Below, piece by piece: positions 7,565 through 15,848 of a stretch of 40,066 nucleotides of DNA (its first letter is position 1; each line of letters begins with the position of its first letter). The notes beneath the pieces are model-generated. The model ran no database searches and had not been told where the DNA came from. It worked only from the letters and a program-made list of their open reading frames with translations. The DNA comes from Streptomyces geranii (GTDB lineage Bacteria; Actinomycetota; Actinomycetes; Streptomycetales; Streptomycetaceae): NCBI RefSeq assembly GCF_002954775.1, contig NZ_KZ672954.1, forward strand, positions 88,766-128,831, read 5' to 3'. The position numbers were made by a program, and so were the translations under genes.

Positions 7565-10500
7565 ATGCACCCTGCACCACAGCCCTCCCGGCAGCCGGGT
7601 CAGGAGGAGGAGCGCCGCTTCCTGATCACTGCTGGGGTGGAGACGTACCAGGACTCCCAGATCACCGATCTGCCCGGCGCGGTGCGGGACGCGGAACGGG
7701 TGCGCGACCTGCTCACCCCCATGGGCTACACGCACGTGCTTCCCAGTCTGGTCCGCAATCCGACGCGGGCCATGCTCGCGGAGGACATCGAGAACTGGGC
7801 GGAACAGGCGCTGCTCGGCCCCAAGGACATCGTGGTCGTGTATTTCGCCGGCCACGGCATCCGAGCCGAGGACCGTCACTACCTGCAGTGCGCCGGCAGC
7901 CAGGCCGGCCGCCGCGCACGCGACCTGCCCGCCGCAGAGTTGGCACGCACGCTGGTGCTGAGCGGAGTCGGGCATCTGCTGGTCATGCTGGACACCTGCT
8001 ACGCCGCTGCCGGCACCCAGGACATCAACCGGATGGCCGGGGACCTCGCCCACCTCCACCGGGAACGCGCCAACCGCTGGCACCTGGCCGCCGCGAGGGC
8101 GAAGGACCGTGCCAAGGACCACGCGTTCGTCGACGCGCTCACCGACGCGTTCACCAACCCCCGCCACGGTCCGACCCAGCAGTTCATGAGCGTGCGCGAA
8201 GTCACCGACCGCGTCAACGCGTACTTCGCCGAGCACCGGCCGCTCCAGCAGGCCCGTCTGACCACGTCCGAGACCGACGGCCAGGACCCCTTCTTCCCCA
8301 GCCGCATCTTCATCCCCGGCCTGCCCGCCGACGGCATCGACCTCGCCGCCCTGGCCCGACTGCGCAACCGCCACGCGGGATTCTTCGATCCGCGCAGCAG
8401 AGGCGTGGAGCATGCGGGCGAGCAGGGCGACTACTTCACCGCCCGCACCCACGCACTGCAGGAACTCACGGCGTTTCTCACCACGCCATCCGTCGAGCAC
8501 GACCGCAAGGCCCGCGTGGTCACCGGCGAGCCCGGCTCCGGCAAGTCGGCCCTGCTGGGACGCGTGCTGACCTACTGCGATCCCCCACACACCCAACCGG
8601 CCACAGCCACACGGCCCGTGCCGCACAGTCGATCATCGGCGGGAGACAATCTGCCGCAGGCGATCTCGTTGCCGGTGATTGCACTGCACGCGCGCCGTGT
8701 GCCGCTGGAGGATCTGGTAGCCGACCTCGCTGCGGCCCTGGGCCTGAGCGCGGATGCCGACCGGGACAACCTCCTGGCCGCACTGGGAGCGCGCACCGAA
8801 CCGGTGGCCATCGTGGTCGACTCCCTGGACGAGGCCGGAACCGCCGGCGATGCCCGCGAAAGCCTCCGCGTGGCCCGTGAACTCCTCCAGCCCCTGTCTA
8901 TGCTGCCGTCCGTACGACTCGTGATCGGCACCCGCCGCCCGCAAATCCGTGCCCTCGGCCGCGCCGTCCATCTCATCGACCTCGACCAACCGGCCTACCT
9001 CACCACCGGCGACATCGCCGCCTACGCCCAGGCCCTCCTCGAAGACGCCCAGGACCCGCACTCCCGCTCGCCCTACCAGGACCAGCCCGATCTTGCGGCC
9101 ACTGTCGCCGACGGCATCGCCCGGCGTGCCGGTTCCTCCTTCCTGGTGGCACGGATGACCGCGCGCGCTCTCGTCCACGGCCAGATCCGCATCGACACCT
9201 CCCTGCCGGGCTGGCGCGAATGCCTTCCCAGTGACGCAGGGGAGGCATTCGCCGCCTACCTCGACCGCTTCGGCGCCCGGCGTCCAAAAGTTGAACGGCT
9301 CCTGCGCCCGCTCGCTTACGCCCAAGGCGCGGGCCTGCCCTGGTCCACCCTCTGGGCACCGCTCGCCGAAGCCCTCTCCGGCGTGCCGTGCTCCAACGAC
9401 GACCTCGACTGGCTCCACAGCAACGCCGGCGCCTACATCACCGAAACCCCGTCACCGGACGGATCGGCCTACCGTCTCTTCCACGAGACGATGGCCGAGC
9501 AGCTGCGTCGTCTCGGTCGCGAAGCCGACGACCATACCCTGATCGCCCGCGCACTCGTCCGGCTGGTCCCCACCGACCCGGCAACCAACCTCACCGACTG
9601 GCACCAGGCCCACCCCTACATCCGCCGCCACCTCGCCACCCATGCTGCCGCCGGAGACATTCTCGACGGCTTCGTAGGGGACGCCGAGTACCTCGTCCAT
9701 GCACACCCTGCTCATCTGCTGAACGCGTTCTCCCTGCACACTCCGGCCATGCAAACCGGCGACGCCCGACTCGCGGCAGCGATCTACCGCGCTTCCGCCA
9801 ACATCCACACCCCCCTGACCCCCGACCAACGCCGTGATCTCCTCGCCATCGACGCCGCCCGTTACCAGCAACCCAACCTCGCCTCCCGCCTGTCACGGAC
9901 CCGCCCCTGGACACCCCGCTGGGCGACCGGCAACCTCGTAAACCCCGCCCACCATGCCACCCTCACCGGCCACACCGGCTCGGTGTACGCGGTGGCGGTC
10001 ACGCAGATCGAGGACCGCCCACACGCCATCACCACCGGCAACGGCGGCATGGTGCTGGTGTGGGACCTGGAGGCGGGAACCGAACGCGCCTCCCTCACCG
10101 GCCACACCGGCGCGGTGAACGCGGTGGCGGTCACACACATCGAGAACCGCCCACACGCCATCACCACCAGCTATGACGGCATGGTGCTGGTGTGGGACCT
10201 GGAGGCGGGAACCGAACGCGCCACCCTCACCGGCCACACCGGCGCGGTGAACGCGGTGGCGGTCACACACATCGAGAACCGCCCACACGCCATCACCATC
10301 AGCTACGACGACACGGTGCGGGTATGGGACCTGGAAACGGGAACCGAACGCGCCACCCTCACCGGCCACACCGGCGCGGTGAACGCGGTGGCGGTCACAC
10401 ACATCGAGAACCGCCCACACGCCATCACCACCAGCTACGACGACACGGTGCGGGTATGGGACCTGGAAACGGGAACCGAACGCGCCACCCTCACCGGCCA

Positions 10501-10756
10501 CACCGACGACGTGAACGCGGTGGCGGTCACACAGATCGAGAACCGCCCACACGCCATCACCACCAGCGACGACGGCACAGTGCGGGTATGGGACCTGGAA
10601 ACGGGCCGTCCCACAGCAGTTACCTACTTGCCGTTGCCAGCCTATGCGCTTGTCGTGCACAACAGGGTCGCCTGCTTAGGCATGACAAGTGAGCTCTTGA
10701 TTCTCGCGTCAAGGGCGGGTGAGTACGGGGCATCCGGCGTTGCCGACCACCAGTGA
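7565..10756 (+). CDS. Caspase-like peptidase / P-loop NTPase / WD40 repeat protein
   Basis: This 1063-residue multidomain protein has three parts. Residues about 17-230 are a peptidase C14 (caspase/metacaspase-like) domain with catalytic His97 in VVYFAGHG and Cys145 in VMLDTCYAA. Residues about 315-480 are a P-loop NTPase with Walker A GEPGSGKS (Lys327), Walker B VAIVVDSLDEAG (Asp419) and LVIGTRRP, resembling STAND/NACHT-type signalling ATPases. A helical region follows. From about residue 797 there are five WD40 repeats of 44 residues plus one degenerate blade at the C-terminus. The layout suggests a sensor (WD40), a switch (NTPase) and a protease effector that is activated on ligand binding and could kill or disable the cell during phage infection. 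Catalytic residues are intact. It is co-transcribed with the upstream hydrolase. Antiphage function is inferred from architecture only. Confidence 0.88.
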   Translation: MHPAPQPSRQPGQEEERRFLITAGVETYQDSQITDLPGAVRDAERVRDLLTPMGYTHVLPSLVRNPTRAMLAEDIENWAEQALLGPKDIVVVYFAGHGIRAEDRHYLQCAGSQAGRRARDLPAAELARTLVLSGVGHLLVMLDTCYAAAGTQDINRMAGDLAHLHRERANRWHLAAARAKDRAKDHAFVDALTDAFTNPRHGPTQQFMSVREVTDRVNAYFAEHRPLQQARLTTSETDGQDPFFPSRIFIPGLPADGIDLAALARLRNRHAGFFDPRSRGVEHAGEQGDYFTARTHALQELTAFLTTPSVEHDRKARVVTGEPGSGKSALLGRVLTYCDPPHTQPATATRPVPHSRSSAGDNLPQAISLPVIALHARRVPLEDLVADLAAALGLSADADRDNLLAALGARTEPVAIVVDSLDEAGTAGDARESLRVARELLQPLSMLPSVRLVIGTRRPQIRALGRAVHLIDLDQPAYLTTGDIAAYAQALLEDAQDPHSRSPYQDQPDLAATVADGIARRAGSSFLVARMTARALVHGQIRIDTSLPGWRECLPSDAGEAFAAYLDRFGARRPKVERLLRPLAYAQGAGLPWSTLWAPLAEALSGVPCSNDDLDWLHSNAGAYITETPSPDGSAYRLFHETMAEQLRRLGREADDHTLIARALVRLVPTDPATNLTDWHQAHPYIRRHLATHAAAGDILDGFVGDAEYLVHAHPAHLLNAFSLHTPAMQTGDARLAAAIYRASANIHTPLTPDQRRDLLAIDAARYQQPNLASRLSRTRPWTPRWATGNLVNPAHHATLTGHTGSVYAVAVTQIEDRPHAITTGNGGMVLVWDLEAGTERASLTGHTGAVNAVAVTHIENRPHAITTSYDGMVLVWDLEAGTERATLTGHTGAVNAVAVTHIENRPHAITISYDDTVRVWDLETGTERATLTGHTGAVNAVAVTHIENRPHAITTSYDDTVRVWDLETGTERATLTGHTDDVNAVAVTQIENRPHAITTSDDGTVRVWDLETGRPTAVTYLPLPAYALVVHNRVACLGMTSELLILASRAGEYGASGVADHQ
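9962..10604 (+). repeat. Five near-identical 132-bp WD40-coding repeats
   Basis: Units begin at 9962, 10094, 10226, 10358 and 10490, exactly 132 bp (44 codons) apart. Each encodes a blade of the form TGHTGAVNAVAVTHIENR through VWDLE. Units 3 and 4 appear to differ at only one base (ATC versus ACC after HAIT); unit 1 is the most divergent and unit 5 carries DDVN and SDDGTV variants. Identity this high at DNA level implies recent tandem duplication or gene conversion. Confidence 0.9.
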
Positions 10757-10995
10757 CACGGGCCGAGCCAACCTCATGTAGGACGTTGCCACAGCCCAAT
10801 TCGTACGAAGTGGTGGCTGCTTACGCCTGCCGCCACAACTGGCGAGTGTCGCCGAGCCCTCATCATCGAACGCCGCAGCGCCATGTTGCTGCCGGAATGC
10901 TGCCAGGTTGAGCGTCTGCTGTGACGAAAACTGTTGCAGTCTCACGCGGTGCTCAGGTCCTGGGCGGCGGGTTGGCATATCGTGCCCTTCGAGAC

Positions 10996-11286
10996 TCAGG
11001 GAACCTGTTGAATTCTGGTCGGGCCGATACCGACGCGGACGTCGACGCCGTAGCGGGAGACCGTCCGCAGCCGCAGAATCTCCCCCAGGTGGGAGGCGGT
11101 CGTGCCGTGGTAGCGCAGCGCGCCGCGCAGGTCAACCAGGGCGGCCGTGGGCGGGAGCGCCTGCACCACCGGCGAGAGCTCCCACAGCTGTTCCAGGATC
11201 TGCCGGTAGGTCTCCTCCGGCAGCCGGTCCGGGCAACGTACATGCATCACCGCACCAGGCCGTCGCCCCGTTGGCTCGGTACTCAT
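10996..11286 (-). pseudogene. Truncated Y-family DNA polymerase (ImuB/DinB-like) remnant
   Basis: Only 96 codons remain from ATG at 11286. The sequence matches the N-terminal part of Streptomyces Y-family polymerase-like proteins: MHVRCPDRLPEETYRQILE, VVQALPPTAALVDLRGAL with the expected acidic position, and YGVDVRVGIGPTRIQQV. In full-length members (about 300 or more residues) this is followed by the fingers, thumb and little-finger regions. Here a stop follows IQQVP, and the next 240 bases down to the caspase gene show no clear continuation in another frame. It lies divergent from the DUF6233 gene, with a LexA-like box upstream. It is most likely a decayed SOS polymerase gene, although a short functional protein cannot be excluded. 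Confidence 0.65.
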
Positions 11287-11309
11287 CCGGCGCTCACCTC
11301 CCCCATCGC

Positions 11310-11386
11310 GTTATCGAACACGTGATCGAAAGCGCGAATATGGAAGGCGCGCTCCCACATCTAGAATGGAAAATGTGTTCGATAAC
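11310..11386. repeat. 12-bp inverted repeat in divergent promoter
   Basis: GTTATCGAACAC (11310-11321) and GTGTTCGATAAC (11375-11386) are perfect reverse complements 53 bases apart. They flank the divergent promoter, and the second arm falls inside the first codons of the DUF6233 gene. Each arm contains a TCGAAC half-site, so a looping or two-site operator is possible. Confidence 0.6.
11314..11329 (-). promoter_or_regulatory. LexA (SOS) box-like operator
   Basis: TCGAACACGTGATCGA matches the actinobacterial LexA consensus TCGAAC-N4-GTTCGA with one mismatch in the right half (GATCGA). It lies 28 bases upstream of the start of the Y-family polymerase remnant, the usual position for SOS control of such genes. 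Confidence 0.5.
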
Positions 11387-11722
11387 TCGCGGGATCTTCC
11401 GGACGACTTGGAGCGGCTCCAGACGCTGCGGACCTGGAATGCCATGTGGCTGGCCCGCATCGACCGCAAGATCGCCGCACTGGAACAGCGCCAGGCCGAA
11501 GAGGAGCACCGCCGGGCGCACCGCCCGCCAGTACCGGACTGGATCCTCGAACTCAACCGCGCCACAGGGCACCCGCAGGCCGTGCACCTCGGCGACTGCG
11601 GCATGGCCGGCCGCCGAAGACGGCAGGTCGACCAGGACGGCGCCCGCCGCCTCCTCACCGTGGACGGGGTGCCTGCCTGCCCGATCTGCCGCCCAGACAC
11701 CGCACTGCACATCACCGACTAG
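11366..11722 (+). CDS. DUF6233 family protein
   Basis: This 118-residue protein is of a type found almost only in Streptomyces. Conserved parts are LQTLRTWNAMWLARIDRKI (coiled-coil-like N-terminus), IAALEQRQAEEE, RPPVPDWILELN, VHLGDCGMAGRRRR and the C-terminal ACPICRPDTAL with a Cys-pair. The two Cys in CPIC plus the Cys in GDC could bind a metal. No molecular role is known to me. The ATG at 11366 has no obvious ribosome-binding site, and its first codons form one arm of the inverted repeat shared with the divergent polymerase remnant, so the two genes may share regulation. It marks the left edge of the phage-derived block. Confidence 0.75.
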   Translation: MENVFDNSRDLPDDLERLQTLRTWNAMWLARIDRKIAALEQRQAEEEHRRAHRPPVPDWILELNRATGHPQAVHLGDCGMAGRRRRQVDQDGARRLLTVDGVPACPICRPDTALHITD

Positions 11723-11803
11723 CCAGCACTTCCTTTGTGGCACTCGTCCACAGGTCGGCGCGGCCCTCCTAGCCCCCGCCGGCGACCCTGACCTCTGGAT
11801 ACT

Positions 11804-12619
11804 TCAGATGGCCGTCAGATCCGGCCGCGGACCGAACCCCCGCCGACAGCGCGGATGGGAGATCGGCCACTCCGCGGCCTCCTCGACGGTTCGCACCGTG
11901 CGGTTGGCCTTGTCCGTGTCCTGATGGGCGGTCCAGCCGCAGTCGAGTCCGTCGAAGACCTCGACCATCGTGACGCCCGCCTGACGGGTCCGATTGAGGG
12001 TGCCGGCGTTGTAGGCGACGGCCGACTTGGCGAGGGTGGCAGCTTCGGCCCAGGCCCGGACAGGGACGCGAGCGCCGTTGCGGTAGACGACGTGAGGCAG
12101 CTTGTGCTCGGCGGCGAGTCTGTCCGCCAGATTCTTCGCGGCCTGCTTCGCCGTCATGTTGCCCGCAGCAAGTAGTGGAACCTCGCGGCGGGCTGCCTCT
12201 CGTGCCGCCCGGTAGAACTGGTTCGCCATTCGCTCGGCCTCCTCGGAGCGGCGCAAGAAGTCGGCGTACGAGTCGGCTGCGAGGGACTGTAGGGCGTCGC
12301 GGTGGAAAGTGGTCCAGGTGAAAGTCACGTTGAGGACTTCGGCAGCGGCTTGAGCGCCGGCGGCGTACAGGTGCGGTAGCTGCCGTTGGACGAACTGTTG
12401 GGCCTCCTGGTCGACGCGTTGGCGGAAGGCGCGGATAGCCCGTTTGAACTCCTCCAGCGTCGCCACGGTGTGCGGCGTCCTCGGGTTGTCGGCGAACTGG
12501 GTGAGGACGGCGCGCTGTTGGGCGGCGAGTCGCTGCCAGGCATCTTCGAGCACGGCCGCGACGCGACGCGCGATCTCGTCCGGGTCTCCGGGCACCAGCG
12601 GCGGCCACTCGTACGGCAT
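11804..12619 (-). CDS. MuF-like minor head protein
   Basis: This 271-residue protein is the last gene of the head operon. The N-terminal 200 residues are helical and charged. The C-terminal part has the Mu gpF-like pattern with Asp/Cys, His and the terminal Cys: FDGLDCGWTAHQDTDKANR, then EEWPISHPRCRRG-type ending (EAAEWPISHPRCRRGFGPRP). MuF-family proteins are minor capsid components that act with the portal during head assembly. The start is ATG at 12619, six bases after the preceding gene's stop. In most phages the gene follows the portal directly; here it is displaced to the end of the module. Downstream, where tail genes would begin, there is only a convergent DUF6233 gene. Confidence 0.72.
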   Translation of the reverse strand: MPYEWPPLVPGDPDEIARRVAAVLEDAWQRLAAQQRAVLTQFADNPRTPHTVATLEEFKRAIRAFRQRVDQEAQQFVQRQLPHLYAAGAQAAAEVLNVTFTWTTFHRDALQSLAADSYADFLRRSEEAERMANQFYRAAREAARREVPLLAAGNMTAKQAAKNLADRLAAEHKLPHVVYRNGARVPVRAWAEAATLAKSAVAYNAGTLNRTRQAGVTMVEVFDGLDCGWTAHQDTDKANRTVRTVEEAAEWPISHPRCRRGFGPRPDLTAI

Positions 12620-12625
12620 GCCGGA

Positions 12626-12952
12626 CTACCGTCCCCGGCGAGCGCGCATCAGTGGCGCGGTTACAAGGTCAGTGCTTTCCTCTCCGTCGGCCAGTTCGTC
12701 CGGTGCGACCAGGTCCACGAGCGCGACGATCTGGCGTTCGAGCCCCGCGAGGTTGTTGCTCTGGTCGATGGTGACCACGCCGTCCACGGTCATGCGGAGC
12801 GGGTCGGCGAGTAACTTCGCGCGCCGTTCGGCCAGGACCTCGTTTGCGACAGCGCGAGCGGAGGTCAGCCGCGCATAGCGTGCGTCCAGGTCGACGGTGT
12901 TCGTGGTGGGGCCGAGCTGGGCCAGCAGCCAGGCTCGTACAGCGATGTCCAT
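12626..12952 (-). CDS. Small phage head-module protein, function unknown
   Basis: This 108-residue protein begins MDIAVRAWLLAQLGPTTNTV and has a helical middle (SARAVANEVLAERRAKLL) and an acidic then basic C-terminus (MRARRGR). By position, between the capsid and MuF-like genes, it could be a head completion or head-tail connector protein, but no specific family is recognised. The ATG at 12952 is 73 bases after the preceding stop at 13026, and it is followed six bases later by the MuF-like gene. Confidence 0.6.
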   Translation of the reverse strand: MDIAVRAWLLAQLGPTTNTVDLDARYARLTSARAVANEVLAERRAKLLADPLRMTVDGVVTIDQSNNLAGLERQIVALVDLVAPDELADGEESTDLVTAPLMRARRGR

Positions 12953-13025
12953 CAGATACTCCTGTCGTACAAGGTGAGGCTCGGCACCGTGACGATGCCG
13001 AGCCTCACTGGTGATGTGCCACTAC

Positions 13026-13358
<333 letters not shown>

Positions 13359-13370
13359 GACCAGCTCCCG

Positions 13371-14414
13371 TTAGAAGACCGTCGCGGCGATGTGGATGTC
13401 CGGCACGTACAGCACGGGCATCGCAGCAGCAGCGGAGATCGTGGACAACTGGACGGGGGTACGCGTCTGCACGTGGGTGGTGATCACGATGCCGGGGGCC
13501 TCCTCGGCAGTGATGACTCCCTTGCCGCGCAGCTCGATCGCCTCGGCGGTCAGACCGTACTGGGTCTCGCCCCACTGTTCGCGGCGCGGCGGGATCATCG
13601 CCCACAGCGACTCCGGGGTCGTGCGCACCAAGGTGTCGCTGCTGTCGTACGCCTGCACGTCGTAAGTGGTCACGGGCGGCAGGTTGTACTTGGCGCGGAC
13701 CCGGTTGACCTCCTCCGGCGCCAGCATCCCGGTCGGGATCTGCTCGACGGACGGCGAGTTGTGGAACGCGGTCCGGTACTCCGCCGTGGCCCCCAGCAGT
13801 GACAACGCCTTCTCCGAGCTGATGACCATCTCGGGGCGCGGTGCGCCGATGCTCTTGAGGTACTGGATCCACGCCAGCTCGTCGGTGACCGGGGTGGCCG
13901 CATCCGACTGGGACCACGGCACCGCGACCGTCGGACGGTTGGCGGCCGGCACCTTCCAGTCGACATCGAGGGCGACTCCGGGCAGGGACACCACACCGGT
14001 GGACAGCATCTGTCCGGCGGCGATCTCCATGGCGGCCTTCGTGGCCTCCACGTGCTGTTCGAGGTCGTCGTAGAGCAGGTCGAGGAACTCGCTGGTGTCC
14101 TGGCCGCGGTCGACGGCTGCCAGGATGATCTGGAGTTCGGAGAAAGGCAGTTCCTGGCCGACCCAGGGCAGCATGCCCTCGTTGATGACCTGCTCGGCCC
14201 GCCGCCGGGCGAGGGTCGGCGCGGCTTCCCACGCGCGGAACTTCGCCGCGTTGACACGCCGCTTGCTGCTCTTGGTACGGAACTTGACGTTGTCGATGTT
14301 CCGTTCGCCGAAAACCTCGCGGGTGAGGAGGTAGTCCTCCGGCGTTGTGATCGCTCGGATGAACGCCTGGATGTCCTCGGGGACGATCGCCTCAAGAAGC
14401 TTCTCAAGTGCCAT
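13371..14414 (-). CDS. Major capsid protein, lambda gpE type
   Basis: This 347-residue protein is the main shell subunit. It resembles the lambda gpE capsid family: an N-terminal YLLTREVFGERNIDN, a middle RGKGVITAEEAPGIV-type strand region late in the protein, and WAMIPPRREQWGETQYG near the C-terminus. The start is ATG at 14414 with AAGGAGG just upstream. The gpD-like decoration gene stops 12 bases before it, giving the D-then-E order seen in lambda. No prohead protease gene is present in the module, so maturation may not need a dedicated protease, or the gene is unrecognised. Confidence is high for capsid function and moderate for the exact family. Confidence 0.85.
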   Translation of the reverse strand: MALEKLLEAIVPEDIQAFIRAITTPEDYLLTREVFGERNIDNVKFRTKSSKRRVNAAKFRAWEAAPTLARRRAEQVINEGMLPWVGQELPFSELQIILAAVDRGQDTSEFLDLLYDDLEQHVEATKAAMEIAAGQMLSTGVVSLPGVALDVDWKVPAANRPTVAVPWSQSDAATPVTDELAWIQYLKSIGAPRPEMVISSEKALSLLGATAEYRTAFHNSPSVEQIPTGMLAPEEVNRVRAKYNLPPVTTYDVQAYDSSDTLVRTTPESLWAMIPPRREQWGETQYGLTAEAIELRGKGVITAEEAPGIVITTHVQTRTPVQLSTISAAAAMPVLYVPDIHIAATVF

Positions 14415-14426
14415 GGAGCTGCCTCC

Positions 14427-14840
14427 TTACCGGTAGTGGATGAATGCGGTCGTGTTCGTGGCGGCGGGGGGCGCGAAGGAGACGGGCAGCTTCGACGTCT
14501 GCACCTCGCCGCGCCACAGGAGTGCGCCTGCGGTCTTCGGAGAGCCAGGGGTGAACGCGGTCTCGGCAACGAGGAATCCGGCGAGGATCTGAGTGCCGTC
14601 GCTCGCTGCGGAGTTGAACGGGGCGTACAGGCCAGATGCAGTGATCCGCCCTAGTGGGATGCCGGACTTGATGATGTGGCGGGGCTGGTTCTGCGTGCCC
14701 GCCGTGTAGTGGGTGCCTGCCGTCAGCTTGCTGGTGTCGATGGGGATCGTCTGGGCTTCGTGGACGCCGTCCAGCGAAGCGAGCCATGTCCGGTCGTCGG
14801 TGACCGTCGTGGTGGTGGTGAGTACCTGGTAGTCGCTCAC
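14427..14840 (-). CDS. Head decoration protein, lambda gpD type
   Basis: This 137-residue protein sits directly upstream of the capsid gene. HIIKSGIPLGRITASGLYAP and TAGALLWRGEV resemble the beta-rich gpD/SHP-type fold, which trims and stabilises expanded heads. The start is GTG at 14840 with GAGGGAG ahead of it. It is separated from the scaffold gene by 186 bases with no gene. Presence of a decoration protein suggests that a full-size packaged head was once formed. Confidence 0.78.
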   Translation of the reverse strand: MSDYQVLTTTTTVTDDRTWLASLDGVHEAQTIPIDTSKLTAGTHYTAGTQNQPRHIIKSGIPLGRITASGLYAPFNSAASDGTQILAGFLVAETAFTPGSPKTAGALLWRGEVQTSKLPVSFAPPAATNTTAFIHYR

Positions 14841-15026
14841 GGTGTCTCCCTCGTGGGTCCGGATCGGGTTGCTCCCGCACCCGGCGCGAGCGGCACGGGG
14901 CGGTGTCCACGAAGTGACGGCGGCCGAGCCGCGCCAGGGCGTGGTCCCTGATCAGCCCGACCGGGTTCCGGAAGGGCGTCCACGGTTTGAGGGGCGTGGT
15001 CCCACGGCCATGTCTCGTTGACGTGG

Positions 15027-15713
15027 TCAGTCGCTGATGAGCCCTCGTCGCCGGGCCATTTCGAGCCCCGCCGCTCCACGCCGGGGCGGCATACCTCCGC
15101 GTGTCGGCGGGCCGCCGGCGGGAGATCCGCCCGGAGCAGGCGGCACGGCCTCCCGGGCAGGGCCGAACAACTCGGGGCGTCGTTCCTTGAGTTGCTCGGC
15201 GGCAGCGGCGACAGCCGCCTCGTCGGCATCGGGCTGATCGTGGAGGGCACGGTCGATCAAGAGGACCGCGTCATCAAGGTCGTCCCCCGTCGCACCGAGT
15301 CCTCCGAGGGCAGCACGCCGGATGGCAACGCGCTCCTTGACCAGGGCCTGCGCCTCGCGTGTCTCTGCCGACCTCAGTTTCTCCTCGGCGGCCTGCTCAC
15401 GGCGTTCGATCTCGGTCAGCGCAGCCTGGTCGGCGTCGCGTTTCGTGGTGATGAACTCGGTCAGTGCCTCGGAGCTGTCGAACCCGAGGTCGCCGAGCAG
15501 TTTCTTCACGGCCGCCCTGCCGCCCTGGGTCTTCTCGCGGGCCAGCAGCCGCGACAGGTCTTCCTGCGTGACGCCGCCGTTCGGGGCGCCGTCCTCGTCA
15601 CCAGGCTTGTTGGAGTCGTCGTCGGGCGAGGCTCCGAGGATCGGATAGATCGGCCGCCCGTCACCGCGGTGCCCGACCGGTTCGAGGGGATTGGGAAGCG
15701 AAGGGCGCGTCAT
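15027..15713 (-). CDS. Capsid scaffolding protein
   Basis: This protein of about 228 residues has low-complexity charged helices typical of scaffolds. It begins MTRPSLPNPLEPVGHRGDG, followed by an acidic linker, then a long coiled-coil segment (TEIERREQAAEEKLRSAETR onward). The C-terminus is basic (RGAAGLEMARRRGL), as expected for the capsid-binding end. The start is uncertain: ATG at 15713 is used, and GTG at 15728 has GGAGA closer to it. It lies between the P450 gene (135 bases upstream) and the decoration gene. There is no sign of a fused protease. Confidence 0.75.
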   Translation of the reverse strand: MTRPSLPNPLEPVGHRGDGRPIYPILGASPDDDSNKPGDEDGAPNGGVTQEDLSRLLAREKTQGGRAAVKKLLGDLGFDSSEALTEFITTKRDADQAALTEIERREQAAEEKLRSAETREAQALVKERVAIRRAALGGLGATGDDLDDAVLLIDRALHDQPDADEAAVAAAAEQLKERRPELFGPAREAVPPAPGGSPAGGPPTRGGMPPRRGAAGLEMARRRGLISD

Positions 15714-15848
15714 GCGTGAACCATCCACAGGTCTCCAGCGCCCCCGCGCCAAAGATCAGTGTAGCCATCGCTCCGCACCACCCCGGGCCTTATGTCTCGC
15801 GCCTCCAGCCAGCGACGTGCCAGTCGGTGCGCTGGATCTGATAAGACC

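Noticed and set aside
7121..8626. 501-codon minus-strand frame across the hydrolase-caspase junction
   Set aside because: Spans two real genes on the other strand and has no recognisable domain.
9962..10604. CRISPR-like array
   Set aside because: Repeats are 132 bp, directly adjacent without unique spacers, and in frame within a coding sequence.
9893..10660. Minus-strand repetitive protein opposite the WD40 units
   Set aside because: Its repeats only reflect the 132-bp DNA repeats; the forward frame has proper WD40 sequence.
10709..10978. Possible 3' continuation of the Y-family polymerase in another frame
   Set aside because: The minus-strand frame there shows no fingers or little-finger motifs and is interrupted; no support for a simple frameshift.
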